Assembly (NCBI GenBank): GCA_022565015.1
Contig: JADFKI010000047.1
Span: forward strand, 1 to 16,468
Reading direction: 5' to 3'
DNA from: Chloroflexota bacterium
GTDB taxonomy: Bacteria > Chloroflexota > Dehalococcoidia > Lucifugimonadales > JADFKI01
Length of the DNA stretch: 16,468 nt
Position 1 is the stretch's first letter; every line of letters begins with the position of its first letter. The notes under the pieces were generated by a model. It was given only the letters and a program-made list of their open reading frames with translations, did not search any database and was not told the DNA's origin. Made by a program: the position numbers and the translations under genes. Below are positions 5,783-12,565 of this stretch, piece by piece.

Positions 5783-6889
5783 GTGGAGACCGCTAAGCCC
5801 TTGAAAATTTCACCCGAAGCAGCATTCCTGACGTTATCATGCCGAGATGCATCGGTGGTATCGGACCACGATCTCACAGAGTACGCGAAGTCCGTGTCCG
5901 ACTGGGACAAAGCAGTCAGCATTTCTGCGACGCATGGCATCCTACCTCAGGTCATGCGGGTCGTTAGCGACCTCATGCGGGCCGGCATCGTTCCGGAATG
6001 GATTATGTCGCCCCTCAGGAATTTGACGCATACCGACGTAGCCATGCAGGCCAGGCTAAGAATCGCCTTGAAGGAGATGCTTCCCGTCATTCGCAAAAAC
6101 GGAGCGGAAGTCATCGTCCTAAAGGGGCCGGCCATTGCTGAGCTTCTCTACGAGACGCCCGGGGAGCGAACATACAGAGACCTGGACCTCCTGTGCAGAG
6201 AGGAGGACTACGGAAAACTCTGGCATGCGCTGACTTCCCTGGGGTATCGCACGGACGAAGGTCCTACGCTGCCCGCCAGAAAGGCCGAGCAGGAGACGTA
6301 TTTCGAGCGCAAGTTCCTTCACCCCGACGGCCTCGTACGAGTGGACGTACATCCCGACGCGATGAAGCTGGGCGTCCGCCCTCGCCATGCCGAAGACCTG
6401 TGGAAGCGAGCCGTGCCGACGATGTTGGAGGGAGAACCCACCTGGGTCCTCTGCCCCGAGGACCAGCTTCTCACCCTCTGCGTTCACCTGCACAGGCATG
6501 GCTTCATCAGGCTGATCTGGTTCAAGGATATCGACCTTCTGCTCAGACGGTACGGTGACCGTCTCGACTGGGACATGATCAAGGCCGATGCGAAGGCGGA
6601 GGGCTCCGAGTCTTCGATCTGGTACACCTTGAAGCTCACAAGGAAGCTCCTGGGTACGCCCCTGGCGCCGGACATAGAGGAAAGGTTCAAGCCCAATCCC
6701 CTCATTCGATTGGCCTATCACCTCATCTGGCCCGAGTCCGACGCCTTGAACCTCAGAAGCACGACCAGGCGAAGGGCCGTTCAGTTTAGCGTTTCGGAGT
6801 CGTGGCGGGGTATGCTGCCGAGCCTTCTGTTAATGGGGCGGAAGCGTGAAAAGATGGAGATCATTCTCAGACGTGTGCGCCCCTTCTGA
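5783..6889 (+). CDS. Nucleotidyltransferase-family tailoring protein N of the lasso cluster
   Basis: This 368-residue protein belongs to the uncharacterised nucleotidyltransferase family (NTP_transf_5 type) that often accompanies lasso and other RiPP clusters carrying an HPr-like kinase. Conserved features are visible: VIVLKGPAIAELLY at about 111-123, the metal-binding Asp pair in YRDLDLLC (131-138), and the C-terminal EDQLLTLCVHLHRHGF. In the Bacillus pseudomycoidin cluster the N homologue is needed to add a hexose to the phosphorylated tail, so a similar role on the Ser25 phosphate is likely but inferred. The GTG start has only a weak upstream AGAG inside an inverted repeat. It ends with TGA; the frame stays open to 7102 but that extension does not resemble the family. 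A 127-base gap from the exporter allows a separate promoter. Confidence 0.85.
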   Translation: METAKPLKISPEAAFLTLSCRDASVVSDHDLTEYAKSVSDWDKAVSISATHGILPQVMRVVSDLMRAGIVPEWIMSPLRNLTHTDVAMQARLRIALKEMLPVIRKNGAEVIVLKGPAIAELLYETPGERTYRDLDLLCREEDYGKLWHALTSLGYRTDEGPTLPARKAEQETYFERKFLHPDGLVRVDVHPDAMKLGVRPRHAEDLWKRAVPTMLEGEPTWVLCPEDQLLTLCVHLHRHGFIRLIWFKDIDLLLRRYGDRLDWDMIKADAKAEGSESSIWYTLKLTRKLLGTPLAPDIEERFKPNPLIRLAYHLIWPESDALNLRSTTRRRAVQFSVSESWRGMLPSLLLMGRKREKMEIILRRVRPF

Positions 6890-7109
6890 CCTGCGCCTTC
6901 TGGTCTTCCCCACCCGGTCGTGATTTCGAGAACTCTACGAGATTGTGCTACCCCTGGGTTCGAAATCTTCCGGTCGGGGCTTCGGGGCGTATCGCAGCCT
7001 GGACCAGGCAACGCATCAGAACAAGCCGGCCGTCGCAGCCCAGAAATGACCTGCCGGGTGGTGGTCCGCCCTGGTTCAAGAAAGCGATACGTGGCCCATT
7101 AGGCCAGGG
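6890..7109. other. Convergent intergenic region with inverted repeats
   Basis: This gap separates the lasso cluster from oppositely oriented genes. It contains an inverted repeat GATTTCGA (6922-6929) with TCGAAATC (6960-6967), separated by 30 bases, and a compact hairpin GCCTGG-A-CCAGGC (6997-7009). Neither has a T-run. They may end transcription from both sides, but no clear Rho-independent terminator is seen. No gene is supported here. Confidence 0.35.
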
Positions 7110-8234
7110 TTAGTAGCTCTTGAAGAGCTTGCCCCACTCGGTCTTCAGCGCCTCGTTTACCCTCTTGCGTCCCACCAAAGGCAGCCAATAGCTGTTGTGG
7201 TAGAAGTTGGATGCGAATATACCCAGCGTAATCAACGGGGTCCGAACCAAGAAATTTTCAATGGGTTTCAGAGGGCCTCGATAGACGAGCTTCTGGACAA
7301 GACTGAAGAACGTGTTCTCGACGCCGGTGAAGCCCCAGTTAACCTCGCTAACGTCTGCGCCAACGACCTCGATGTCCTTCACCTGGCCGCATCCCAGGCC
7401 CATCTCATGCGCGATTCGTATGAAGGGTATGCTCATGGGGTCGAAGCCCATTAGCTTTGCGGATACGGCATCTACCGCGACCTGGTCTCCGCCGGCCAGG
7501 ATAACGTTCTTCTCATGCCATCGCATGGCCCTCGGGCCGGGTCCGTCTCCCGCCAGTGTTCCGTCGACAACGGCAAAGAGGCCGGGATGGATCTCCTTCT
7601 GTATCTGGAGTAGGTCCACCAGGGTCTCGTGGATTACCGAATGCGTCCAGTGACGCCGGTGGTTCAGGAGGCCTCCGAAGGCATTTTTCATGGCGCCCGT
7701 CATCGTGGTAAAGACGTGGGTCTTCACCGTAGGAAGGTGGACGATATTCTTGCCTCTCAACGCCTCTGGAATCTGGAAGCCGTCGGGATAGACCTTGTCG
7801 AGCACGAGCATCTCGGATTTCGGACGGAAGTCCATCCACCTCGTCTCCTCCAGATGAAGAGATTCGAGCCCGTATTTTTCCTCAACCGCCTGGTGCTTGT
7901 TGTTGAACGCCCCTTCCCTTGCATCCACGACGACCGTGCCGTTGTGGGTCGGGACGAGGTCCGGGTAGCCGAACCCATTTAGGGCCTTTATGACGCCTTC
8001 CAGCTGCCAGGGAGTCGTCGAGCACGCCGGATAGTAGTGCTGCCAGGAGATGTTTATCTTTAGAAGCGTCGTCAAGTCCTTGGGAAGGAAGCTCTCGCAG
8101 TCGGCCAGCTCCATGGCCCTGCGATAGTCTTCGAAGACCGTTTCCGGCCTCGTATAGACAACGGCGACCTTTGAATGTCCGGCGCGCGATTCCTGGTCGA
8201 GCGCGGCAGGTCCGGTCTCGGGGAATGTGGCCAT
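7110..8234 (-). CDS. DUF362 domain protein
   Basis: This 374-residue protein matches the DUF362 family, found in many bacteria and archaea, sometimes with iron-sulfur domains and without an assigned reaction. The family hallmarks are visible: NIVHLPTVKTHVFTTMTGAMKN at about 163-184 (written here across its conserved Lys and His), VVDGTLAGDGPGP near 222-234, and GDQVAVDAVSAKLMGFDP at 249-266. No Cys-rich ferredoxin motif is present. The ATG start at 8234 is well supported by AGGAG 6 bases upstream. It ends with TAA. It is in the same orientation as the glycan genes but 142 bases after them, with its own candidate promoter and a hairpin in that gap, so it may be expressed separately. I see no evidence linking it to the lasso peptide. 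Confidence 0.85.
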   Translation of the reverse strand: MATFPETGPAALDQESRAGHSKVAVVYTRPETVFEDYRRAMELADCESFLPKDLTTLLKINISWQHYYPACSTTPWQLEGVIKALNGFGYPDLVPTHNGTVVVDAREGAFNNKHQAVEEKYGLESLHLEETRWMDFRPKSEMLVLDKVYPDGFQIPEALRGKNIVHLPTVKTHVFTTMTGAMKNAFGGLLNHRRHWTHSVIHETLVDLLQIQKEIHPGLFAVVDGTLAGDGPGPRAMRWHEKNVILAGGDQVAVDAVSAKLMGFDPMSIPFIRIAHEMGLGCGQVKDIEVVGADVSEVNWGFTGVENTFFSLVQKLVYRGPLKPIENFLVRTPLITLGIFASNFYHNSYWLPLVGRKRVNEALKTEWGKLFKSY

Positions 8235-8286
8235 TCAATACTCCTGATTTTCGATATCGAATCCCGTTATGCGTCGTAAAGGTCTG

Positions 8287-8319
8287 ATAGCCGCGGGTCG
8301 CGATTCACCCGGTGGCTAT
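8287..8319 (-). promoter_or_regulatory. Strong hairpin between glycosyltransferase and DUF362 genes
   Basis: ATAGCC and CGGGT on one side pair with ACCCG and GGCTAT on the other, with a small internal mismatch and an 8-base loop, giving about 11 base pairs. It lies 58 bases past the glycosyltransferase stop and about 50 bases before the DUF362 start. It could end the upstream transcript or act as a leader element for DUF362. There is no T-run after it on the - strand. Confidence 0.45.
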
Positions 8320-8345
8320 ACCATTACCCGGCAAAGCTTTCTACC

Positions 8346-8351
8346 ATTATA
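8346..8351 (-). promoter_or_regulatory. Candidate -10 box for the DUF362 gene
   Basis: Read on the - strand this is TATAAT, within TATATAATGG, in an AT-rich patch about 110 bases before the DUF362 start. The -35 region is weak. If real, the transcript leader would contain the 8287-8319 hairpin. Confidence 0.35.
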
Positions 8352-8376
8352 TAAACTATTGACCGTTATGATTGTC

Positions 8377-9291
8377 TTAATCCAGCTTCCTGACTGACGA
8401 GTCCGCCTTTCGTACGTAGACAAACCAGCCGTCGGGCGGAGAGAGCTGCTGGGTAAGATTAATGTACTCAGAGTCCCACTCGTCGTATTGGGGCAGAAAT
8501 CTATCCAGGTATTCGTTGCTGTCAAAGGCTATCTGCGCGTTATTCTCTTTTAGATATTCAAGAAATCGCCCTTCCTGGTGTGCGGTGAGGACATCGAAAT
8601 TCATCTTACCGTCAGGATTCACAACGGTACCTCGAAATTGATAGCCGGTGCGGCCGGTCTGGAACATGTGCACCTCAGTATCAAAGTCTTTTTCGATGAG
8701 CCAATTGATGGCCGGGGTGATCCAGTCGCCCTGCGCAACAGGCCGGGTAATCCACAGGTACGAATGCATGGACAGAAATACCGCGATCACAAGCAGGGCG
8801 GCCGGTGCGAACACCTTCGGACTCAAACTTCGTCGTATAGTATCCAGAACGAGCGAAATCAATAGAAGCAGCAGGACGGCAACGGGCATGAAATAGCTGT
8901 CGAACCGCCACGGCGTATGGCTGAAGACCGTGTAGAATACGACGAGGGCTCCTGATGCAACCACGTGGGGCGCCAGCAAACCGAACTTGTAGCCGTTTCT
9001 GAAGCGGTACGCCAGCCCAATTACGATCAAGAAACCCATTATGCCGATACCTATTAAAATACCTCTGCCCAGGTCCATCTCGCTCAGAATGTTACTCATC
9101 GAAGAGAGTGGGATAGTCAGCAGCTGCTTGGCCGTCTCGTTCAGATTGTAAGTTAGGCCCGGGTTCGGATAGATGCCGCCCGAGGTCGCGGTGCCGCTCT
9201 GCGGAGATATGCTGCCCTGAAAAATCAAGGGCACGGATAGCCACAGAGCAAGAAACACCGCAGACACCGTACCAGAAATGCCGACGATCAT
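8377..9291 (-). CDS. Polytopic glycosyltransferase-like membrane protein, C-terminal fragment after an in-frame TGA
   Basis: This is the C-terminal part of a many-pass membrane protein. Several hydrophobic helices (SAVFLALWLSVPLIF, GILIGIGIMGFLIVIGLAY, SGALVVFYTVF, AVLLLLLISLVL, AALLVIAVFLS) are followed by a soluble C-terminal tail of about 120 residues. Tail features such as INWLIEKDF and IAFDSNEYLDRFLPQY are typical of ArnT/PMT-like GT-C glycosyltransferases. It is in exactly the same frame as the 9298-9993 fragment; only the TGA at 9298-9300 and two codons lie between them. The ATG at 9291 has no obvious ribosome binding site and sits at the start of a membrane helix. This is therefore most likely one gene of about 538 codons interrupted by a stop. 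It ends with TAA. Confidence 0.75.
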   Translation of the reverse strand: MIVGISGTVSAVFLALWLSVPLIFQGSISPQSGTATSGGIYPNPGLTYNLNETAKQLLTIPLSSMSNILSEMDLGRGILIGIGIMGFLIVIGLAYRFRNGYKFGLLAPHVVASGALVVFYTVFSHTPWRFDSYFMPVAVLLLLLISLVLDTIRRSLSPKVFAPAALLVIAVFLSMHSYLWITRPVAQGDWITPAINWLIEKDFDTEVHMFQTGRTGYQFRGTVVNPDGKMNFDVLTAHQEGRFLEYLKENNAQIAFDSNEYLDRFLPQYDEWDSEYINLTQQLSPPDGWFVYVRKADSSVRKLD

Positions 9292-9297
9292 AACACT

Positions 9298-9993
9298 TCA
9301 CCTGGAAATAGACAGCTTTAGTAGCAGGAATACCAGGTAGGCCGCTCCAAAGAACACCCCATCGATTCTAGCAAGATATACGATTCCCAGCGCCACACCG
9401 AAGAGCGCCGCCCAACGACCATCAGAGGCGCTAAGGCCGCCGGAAGACCGCCCGGGAGACCGAGCCCACAACAAGATCAAGGCCAACAGGCCGGCCATAT
9501 ACACCGTCACTTCTAGCCCGGATGTAGACAGCCTCAACCAGCGCAGGTCATTGGCGAAGACGGCGACAGTCAACACAAACAGGAATGTGGACGGCATTCT
9601 AGATAGCTTGTTTGCGGCTAGACCGGCCAGAGCCGTGGCGGCGACCACGGTTACCAGCATCAAGCCTAATACGTAAACTAGATCGCTACCGCCAAATATT
9701 TTGCTTAGCACGAAGGGCACGCTCACCAGGCCGGCCCACAGCGGCTGGAATCCGGTCGTCAGAGATACACCGTCTGCGGTGGGCCCAAGGCCCTCTGCCA
9801 TGCTCCGCGCGACCGTGAGAAAGTAAAATCCCTCTTCATGAAACACGGTGGCGGCCGGCGTCTCCGAGCGCACGATCTCAACGAGCTGAGGCACGTATTG
9901 TCTGAGTACCGCCAACGTCGAAAGGAGCAGTAATGTCGCAATCAGGAAACGAGAAACATTTCGGCCTATTTCTCGAGGGTTATTAGCTGTCAA
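9298..9993 (-). CDS. Polytopic glycosyltransferase-like membrane protein, N-terminal fragment before an in-frame TGA
   Basis: This is the N-terminal part of a GT-C-like membrane glycosyltransferase. After a first membrane helix (FLIATLLLLSTLAVL) comes an outer loop with acidic residues, FHEEGFYFLTVARSMAEGLG, then LTTGFQPLWAGLVSVPF. This loop pattern (acidic pair, YFL-ARxxAEGxG, TxGFxPLW) is characteristic of ArnT/PMT-type enzymes that take sugars from polyprenyl phosphates. More helices follow up to LLLKLSISR, where TGA (9298-9300) stops translation before SVMIVGISG resumes in frame. CGA (Arg) or TGG (Trp) to TGA are simple explanations. The start is a TTG at 9993 with only a weak purine-rich upstream sequence. 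It lies 62 bases after the phosphoribosyltransferase gene, in the same direction, and probably in its operon. Confidence 0.75.
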   Translation of the reverse strand: MTANNPREIGRNVSRFLIATLLLLSTLAVLRQYVPQLVEIVRSETPAATVFHEEGFYFLTVARSMAEGLGPTADGVSLTTGFQPLWAGLVSVPFVLSKIFGGSDLVYVLGLMLVTVVAATALAGLAANKLSRMPSTFLFVLTVAVFANDLRWLRLSTSGLEVTVYMAGLLALILLWARSPGRSSGGLSASDGRWAALFGVALGIVYLARIDGVFFGAAYLVFLLLKLSISR

Positions 9994-10055
9994 TGTCTAA
10001 TCTCTCATGGTACACAACATATAAAGGTTCAAACCCTTGAAGGTTAGTTGAGGGT

Positions 10056-10991
10056 TTACCTGGCCACGGCCATTACGGCGAGGGCCGTGATACCCCAAAG
10101 AGATATGGCTGCCAGGAGGGGCAGGTCTTTGATCAACAGTAGCTCCGGGCTCTCGCTATCGACTGACTTGCTCATGATGAACAGGTAGCGGAAGAGACCG
10201 AATACGACGAAGGGTATCGTGAGCATCATGCTCTTGTCGGCAGGAACGTTGCCGGCCGCAAATGTGTACAGCGCATAGGCCATCATCGTGCTCGTCGCCG
10301 TAATCGTTATCAGCTGGTTCAGTATCTCCGGCGTATAGAAGCCGAGCACTTCCCTCTGGGTGGCTGCGCTGTCACCGGCGGTCTTGAGCTCTCCGAGGCG
10401 CTTGCCCAGCACCAGGAACAGCGCGCCTGAGCCCACGGTAATGTACAGCCACGGGGAAGTCACAACATCGATCGCCATGGACCCGGCCACAACCCTGAAA
10501 ATGAAGCCGGAGCTTAATATAATGACATCCAGAATAACTAGATGCTTGACCTTTGTTGTATAGGCAAAGCTGGCGATCAGATAGACCAGGGCGACCAGGG
10601 CGACCTCGAATCCAACAATGACACTCCCTATGAGGCCTATGGCCACGAGTCCCACGGCTACGATATTTGCCAGGGAGATAGGCACGACATTTGAAGCTAT
10701 TGGTCGAAATCGCTTTCTAGGGTGTAGGCGGTCGTGCTCCCTGTCCATGATGTCGTTGAAGAAATACACACTGCTGGATATGGCGCAGAACGCGAGAAAC
10801 GTGAGCGTACTTCGGCCGGCGAGTCCCGCAAACATATTAAGATCGGCTAATGTCCACCGCTCTCCAAGGGAAAATATCAGGGGAAGGAAAACGAGGAAAT
10901 TCTTAGTCCATTGCCACGGGCGTGCGGTCATCACGAGTCCGCGGACGACGGAAAAACCGCGAGGAATTGCTACACCTAAAGTGCTTGCCAT
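10056..10991 (-). CDS. UbiA-family decaprenyl-phosphate phosphoribosyltransferase-like protein
   Basis: This 311-residue membrane protein resembles the UbiA-fold enzymes that transfer phosphoribose from PRPP to a polyprenyl phosphate, the first step toward polyprenyl-phosphoryl-arabinose donors. The typical start ARPWQWTKNFLVFLP is followed by the metal/pyrophosphate-binding motif NDIMDREHDRLHP with Asp80, Asp83 and Asp87, then KRFRPIAS. A second cluster appears in AYTTKVKHLVILDV. Around eight hydrophobic helices follow. The KRxRP element after the first Asp motif separates it from quinone or heme prenyltransferases, which makes the phosphoribosyl role the best guess. The ATG at 10991 has AAAGGAA about 10 bases upstream. 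It lies 21 bases after the flippase-like gene and is probably in the same operon. Confidence 0.85.
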   Translation of the reverse strand: MASTLGVAIPRGFSVVRGLVMTARPWQWTKNFLVFLPLIFSLGERWTLADLNMFAGLAGRSTLTFLAFCAISSSVYFFNDIMDREHDRLHPRKRFRPIASNVVPISLANIVAVGLVAIGLIGSVIVGFEVALVALVYLIASFAYTTKVKHLVILDVIILSSGFIFRVVAGSMAIDVVTSPWLYITVGSGALFLVLGKRLGELKTAGDSAATQREVLGFYTPEILNQLITITATSTMMAYALYTFAAGNVPADKSMMLTIPFVVFGLFRYLFIMSKSVDSESPELLLIKDLPLLAAISLWGITALAVMAVAR

Positions 10992-11012
10992 AGAAATTTT
11001 ATTCCTTTCCCC

Positions 11013-11999
11013 CTAATCCCCGCTCCCAGTTACATAGTCTGCCGCCGGCACATCGGATGCTGATACCCGAGTTGAAGCCTCGGCTTCCTTTTTCGTGTCG
11101 ATAAATTTGATGAGAAGTAGCGAGAGAGCCCCAATGAGGAGCGCAAACCATAGTGTCGAGACCCTGATTATGAGCGTGGCCGCCGACGCTACTGTCGTGC
11201 CGATACCTGTCCTCTGGAGCAACGCAAGCATGGCGCCTTCCGTGCTGACTAGTCCACCCGGCAGCATCGTCACGGCGCCCAGCAGGCTGGAAGCCGCGTA
11301 TATGGAAACCGCTACAAATATAGGCATCTCCGATCCCAGGCCCTTCAACACGATCCAAAAAGCGTATCCCTCCGCGACCCACGCCAGTGCGCCAAGCGCC
11401 AGGGAGAGAGTCATGATCTTCAGCGAAAAAAGAGTTCTGAAAGCGTCCCGAGAGGTCGCGTAGTAGGGACTCCACTTCTTCAATAGGGGCAACCGTTCGA
11501 GAACGGCCGTTCCGTCCAGGGACAGTAGGAAGATAAATATGGCCAGAGCCAACAATACGAGTCCAATAACGGCCCACCCGTAGGGTATGAATATGAGGCC
11601 CCACAGTCCCAGCAGCAGCAGCGACATCAGGTCGACCAGCCTCTCCATGATGACCGCCGGAGCCGAGACGGCGACTGGTATATCCGCCTTCTTGTACAAC
11701 AAGTAGGACTTGGCCAGCTCCCCGACCCTGCCAGGGCTCAAGGTCATGCTAAAGCCCGCGAAGAAGACTAGTACCTTCACTTTATTCGGCGCCTCGATGC
11801 CGAGCACCTTCATGTAGACCAGCCATCTTATCAATCGGGCGACATAGTTTGCCAATGCAAGGCCGAGTGCGGCCAGCCACAGCTCGGCTGGAAAGGACGA
11901 GACGCTTTGGGCAAGCTTGGGGACGTCGCCGTAAATCATCAGGCCCGTGAATACGCCGACGGTCAGTAGAAGAAGCACTAAGATATTGCGTTTATTCAA
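11013..11999 (-). CDS. Flippase-like integral membrane protein (LPG synthase TM family)
   Basis: This is a many-helix membrane protein of the lysylphosphatidylglycerol-synthase transmembrane / flippase-like family. Conserved landmarks are YVARLIRWLVYMKVLG, FFAGFSMTLSPGRVGELAKSYLL, and SLLGAVTMLPGGLVSTEGAM. Family members without a synthetase domain are thought to move lipid-linked sugars or lipids across the membrane, but the substrate here is unknown. I chose the TTG at 11999 because GGAGAA lies 9 bases upstream and the protein then begins LNKRNILVLLLL, like its relatives. A longer reading from a GTG at 12122 would add 41 non-conserved residues without a ribosome binding site. The gene ends with TAG 21 bases before the phosphoribosyltransferase and probably leads an operon with it and the glycosyltransferase-like gene. 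Confidence 0.85.
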   Translation of the reverse strand: MNKRNILVLLLLTVGVFTGLMIYGDVPKLAQSVSSFPAELWLAALGLALANYVARLIRWLVYMKVLGIEAPNKVKVLVFFAGFSMTLSPGRVGELAKSYLLYKKADIPVAVSAPAVIMERLVDLMSLLLLGLWGLIFIPYGWAVIGLVLLALAIFIFLLSLDGTAVLERLPLLKKWSPYYATSRDAFRTLFSLKIMTLSLALGALAWVAEGYAFWIVLKGLGSEMPIFVAVSIYAASSLLGAVTMLPGGLVSTEGAMLALLQRTGIGTTVASAATLIIRVSTLWFALLIGALSLLLIKFIDTKKEAEASTRVSASDVPAADYVTGSGD

Positions 12000-12166
12000 C
12001 CCGTAAAGTTCTCCACGTCTTGCTCGACTCCACCTGCGGTTCGCTATCAGTAAAGGCTGCTCTGTGCAATGTCGCTGGGGCGGTTCACACGCGAGTCCCG
12101 GATCTACGTAATTAGCGCCCACAGATTATTTGAACATAGCCAAGTGAACAGTGGGGAGAACAATTA

Positions 12167-12471
12167 GTGCACACAAAGTACACCAGCGTGAATAATCGTG
12201 AATCCTCAGGTATCCCGATTACTTGCGCCGAAGGATATATGGCGGCGGATTGTCTTCGGATGAGCATGAGGGAAACGCTTCATATGGGCCATAGATCCTG
12301 TTTATCAGATTCCTGTGATGAGGTCCCGAATACTGACGACAAGACCATATTTCGTCGGGATGACACTCGCACCCGGTCCTCAACTACTTGGCATATGAGA
12401 GCATAGTCGAGGACGAGAAGGTTTACGGCCAGCCTTTGTCGGTTGACGAGATACGGGTCCCGATACTGTAG
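12167..12471 (+). pseudogene. Possible small hypothetical gene, frameshifted near its end
   Basis: I do not recognise this gene. A GTG at 12167 has a good ribosome binding site, GGGGAG at 12153-12158, 8 bases upstream, and opens a 79-codon frame ending at 12406. In a different frame, 12364-12471 reads an ordinary-looking protein end, HPVLNYLAYESI and later GQPLSVDEIRVPIL, before TAG. That stretch is acidic and valine-rich like a real protein, but it has stops just upstream in its own frame. A single indel near 12360-12370 would join the two parts into one protein of about 100 residues. Neither part shows a known domain. It may be a genuine small gene, a gene remnant, or chance. Confidence 0.3.
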
Positions 12472-12501
12472 GGGCACGGCCCGGACCAGCCGGAGAAAGA
12501 G

Positions 12502-12537
12502 AGAAGGCCCTGAGGCAAATCCACCTCAGGACCTTCT
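12502..12537 (-). terminator. Likely terminator hairpin of the giant protein gene
   Basis: A 14-pair stem with one mismatch (AGAAGG and CCTGAGG against CCTCAGG and CCTTCT) and an 8-base loop lies 28 bases past the TAG of the - strand gene. On that strand it is followed by a pyrimidine-rich tract (CTCTTTCTCC) rather than a pure T-run. Position and strength support a terminator. Confidence 0.65.
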
Positions 12538-12565
12538 TCATGCAAGGCTATCCTTGTTATTAAGG

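Larger units (their letters stand above)
12000..12565. other. Gene-poor stretch between flippase operon and giant protein gene
   Basis: About 570 bases have no confidently identified gene. It contains the start region of the flippase operon, a weak + strand ORF (12167-12406), a short protein-like stretch in another frame (12364-12471), and a strong hairpin (12502-12537). I see no convincing promoter, repeat or RNA gene. Confidence 0.5.

Noticed and set aside
6940..6985. tRNA-like T-arm sequence (GGGTTCGAAATC)
   Set aside because: No matching T-stem closes it, and no acceptor or anticodon stems can be formed around it.
6890..7102. Extension of the nucleotidyltransferase by about 70 residues past its TGA
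   Set aside because: The frame stays open, but its Pro/Arg/Gly-rich translation does not resemble the family, whose normal length is already reached before the TGA.
3040..9300. TGA reassigned to an amino acid, suggested by two in-frame TGA codons in conserved genes
   Set aside because: The exporter, phosphoribosyltransferase, flippase, DUF362 and giant genes have no internal TGA over more than 2500 codons. The nucleotidyltransferase uses TGA at its natural end. A frameshift also breaks a neighbouring gene, so error or mutation is simpler.
12120..12122. GTG at 12122 as start of the flippase-like gene
   Set aside because: It would add 41 residues unlike the family and has no Shine-Dalgarno sequence; the TTG at 11999 has GGAGAA upstream and begins at the usual family N-terminus.
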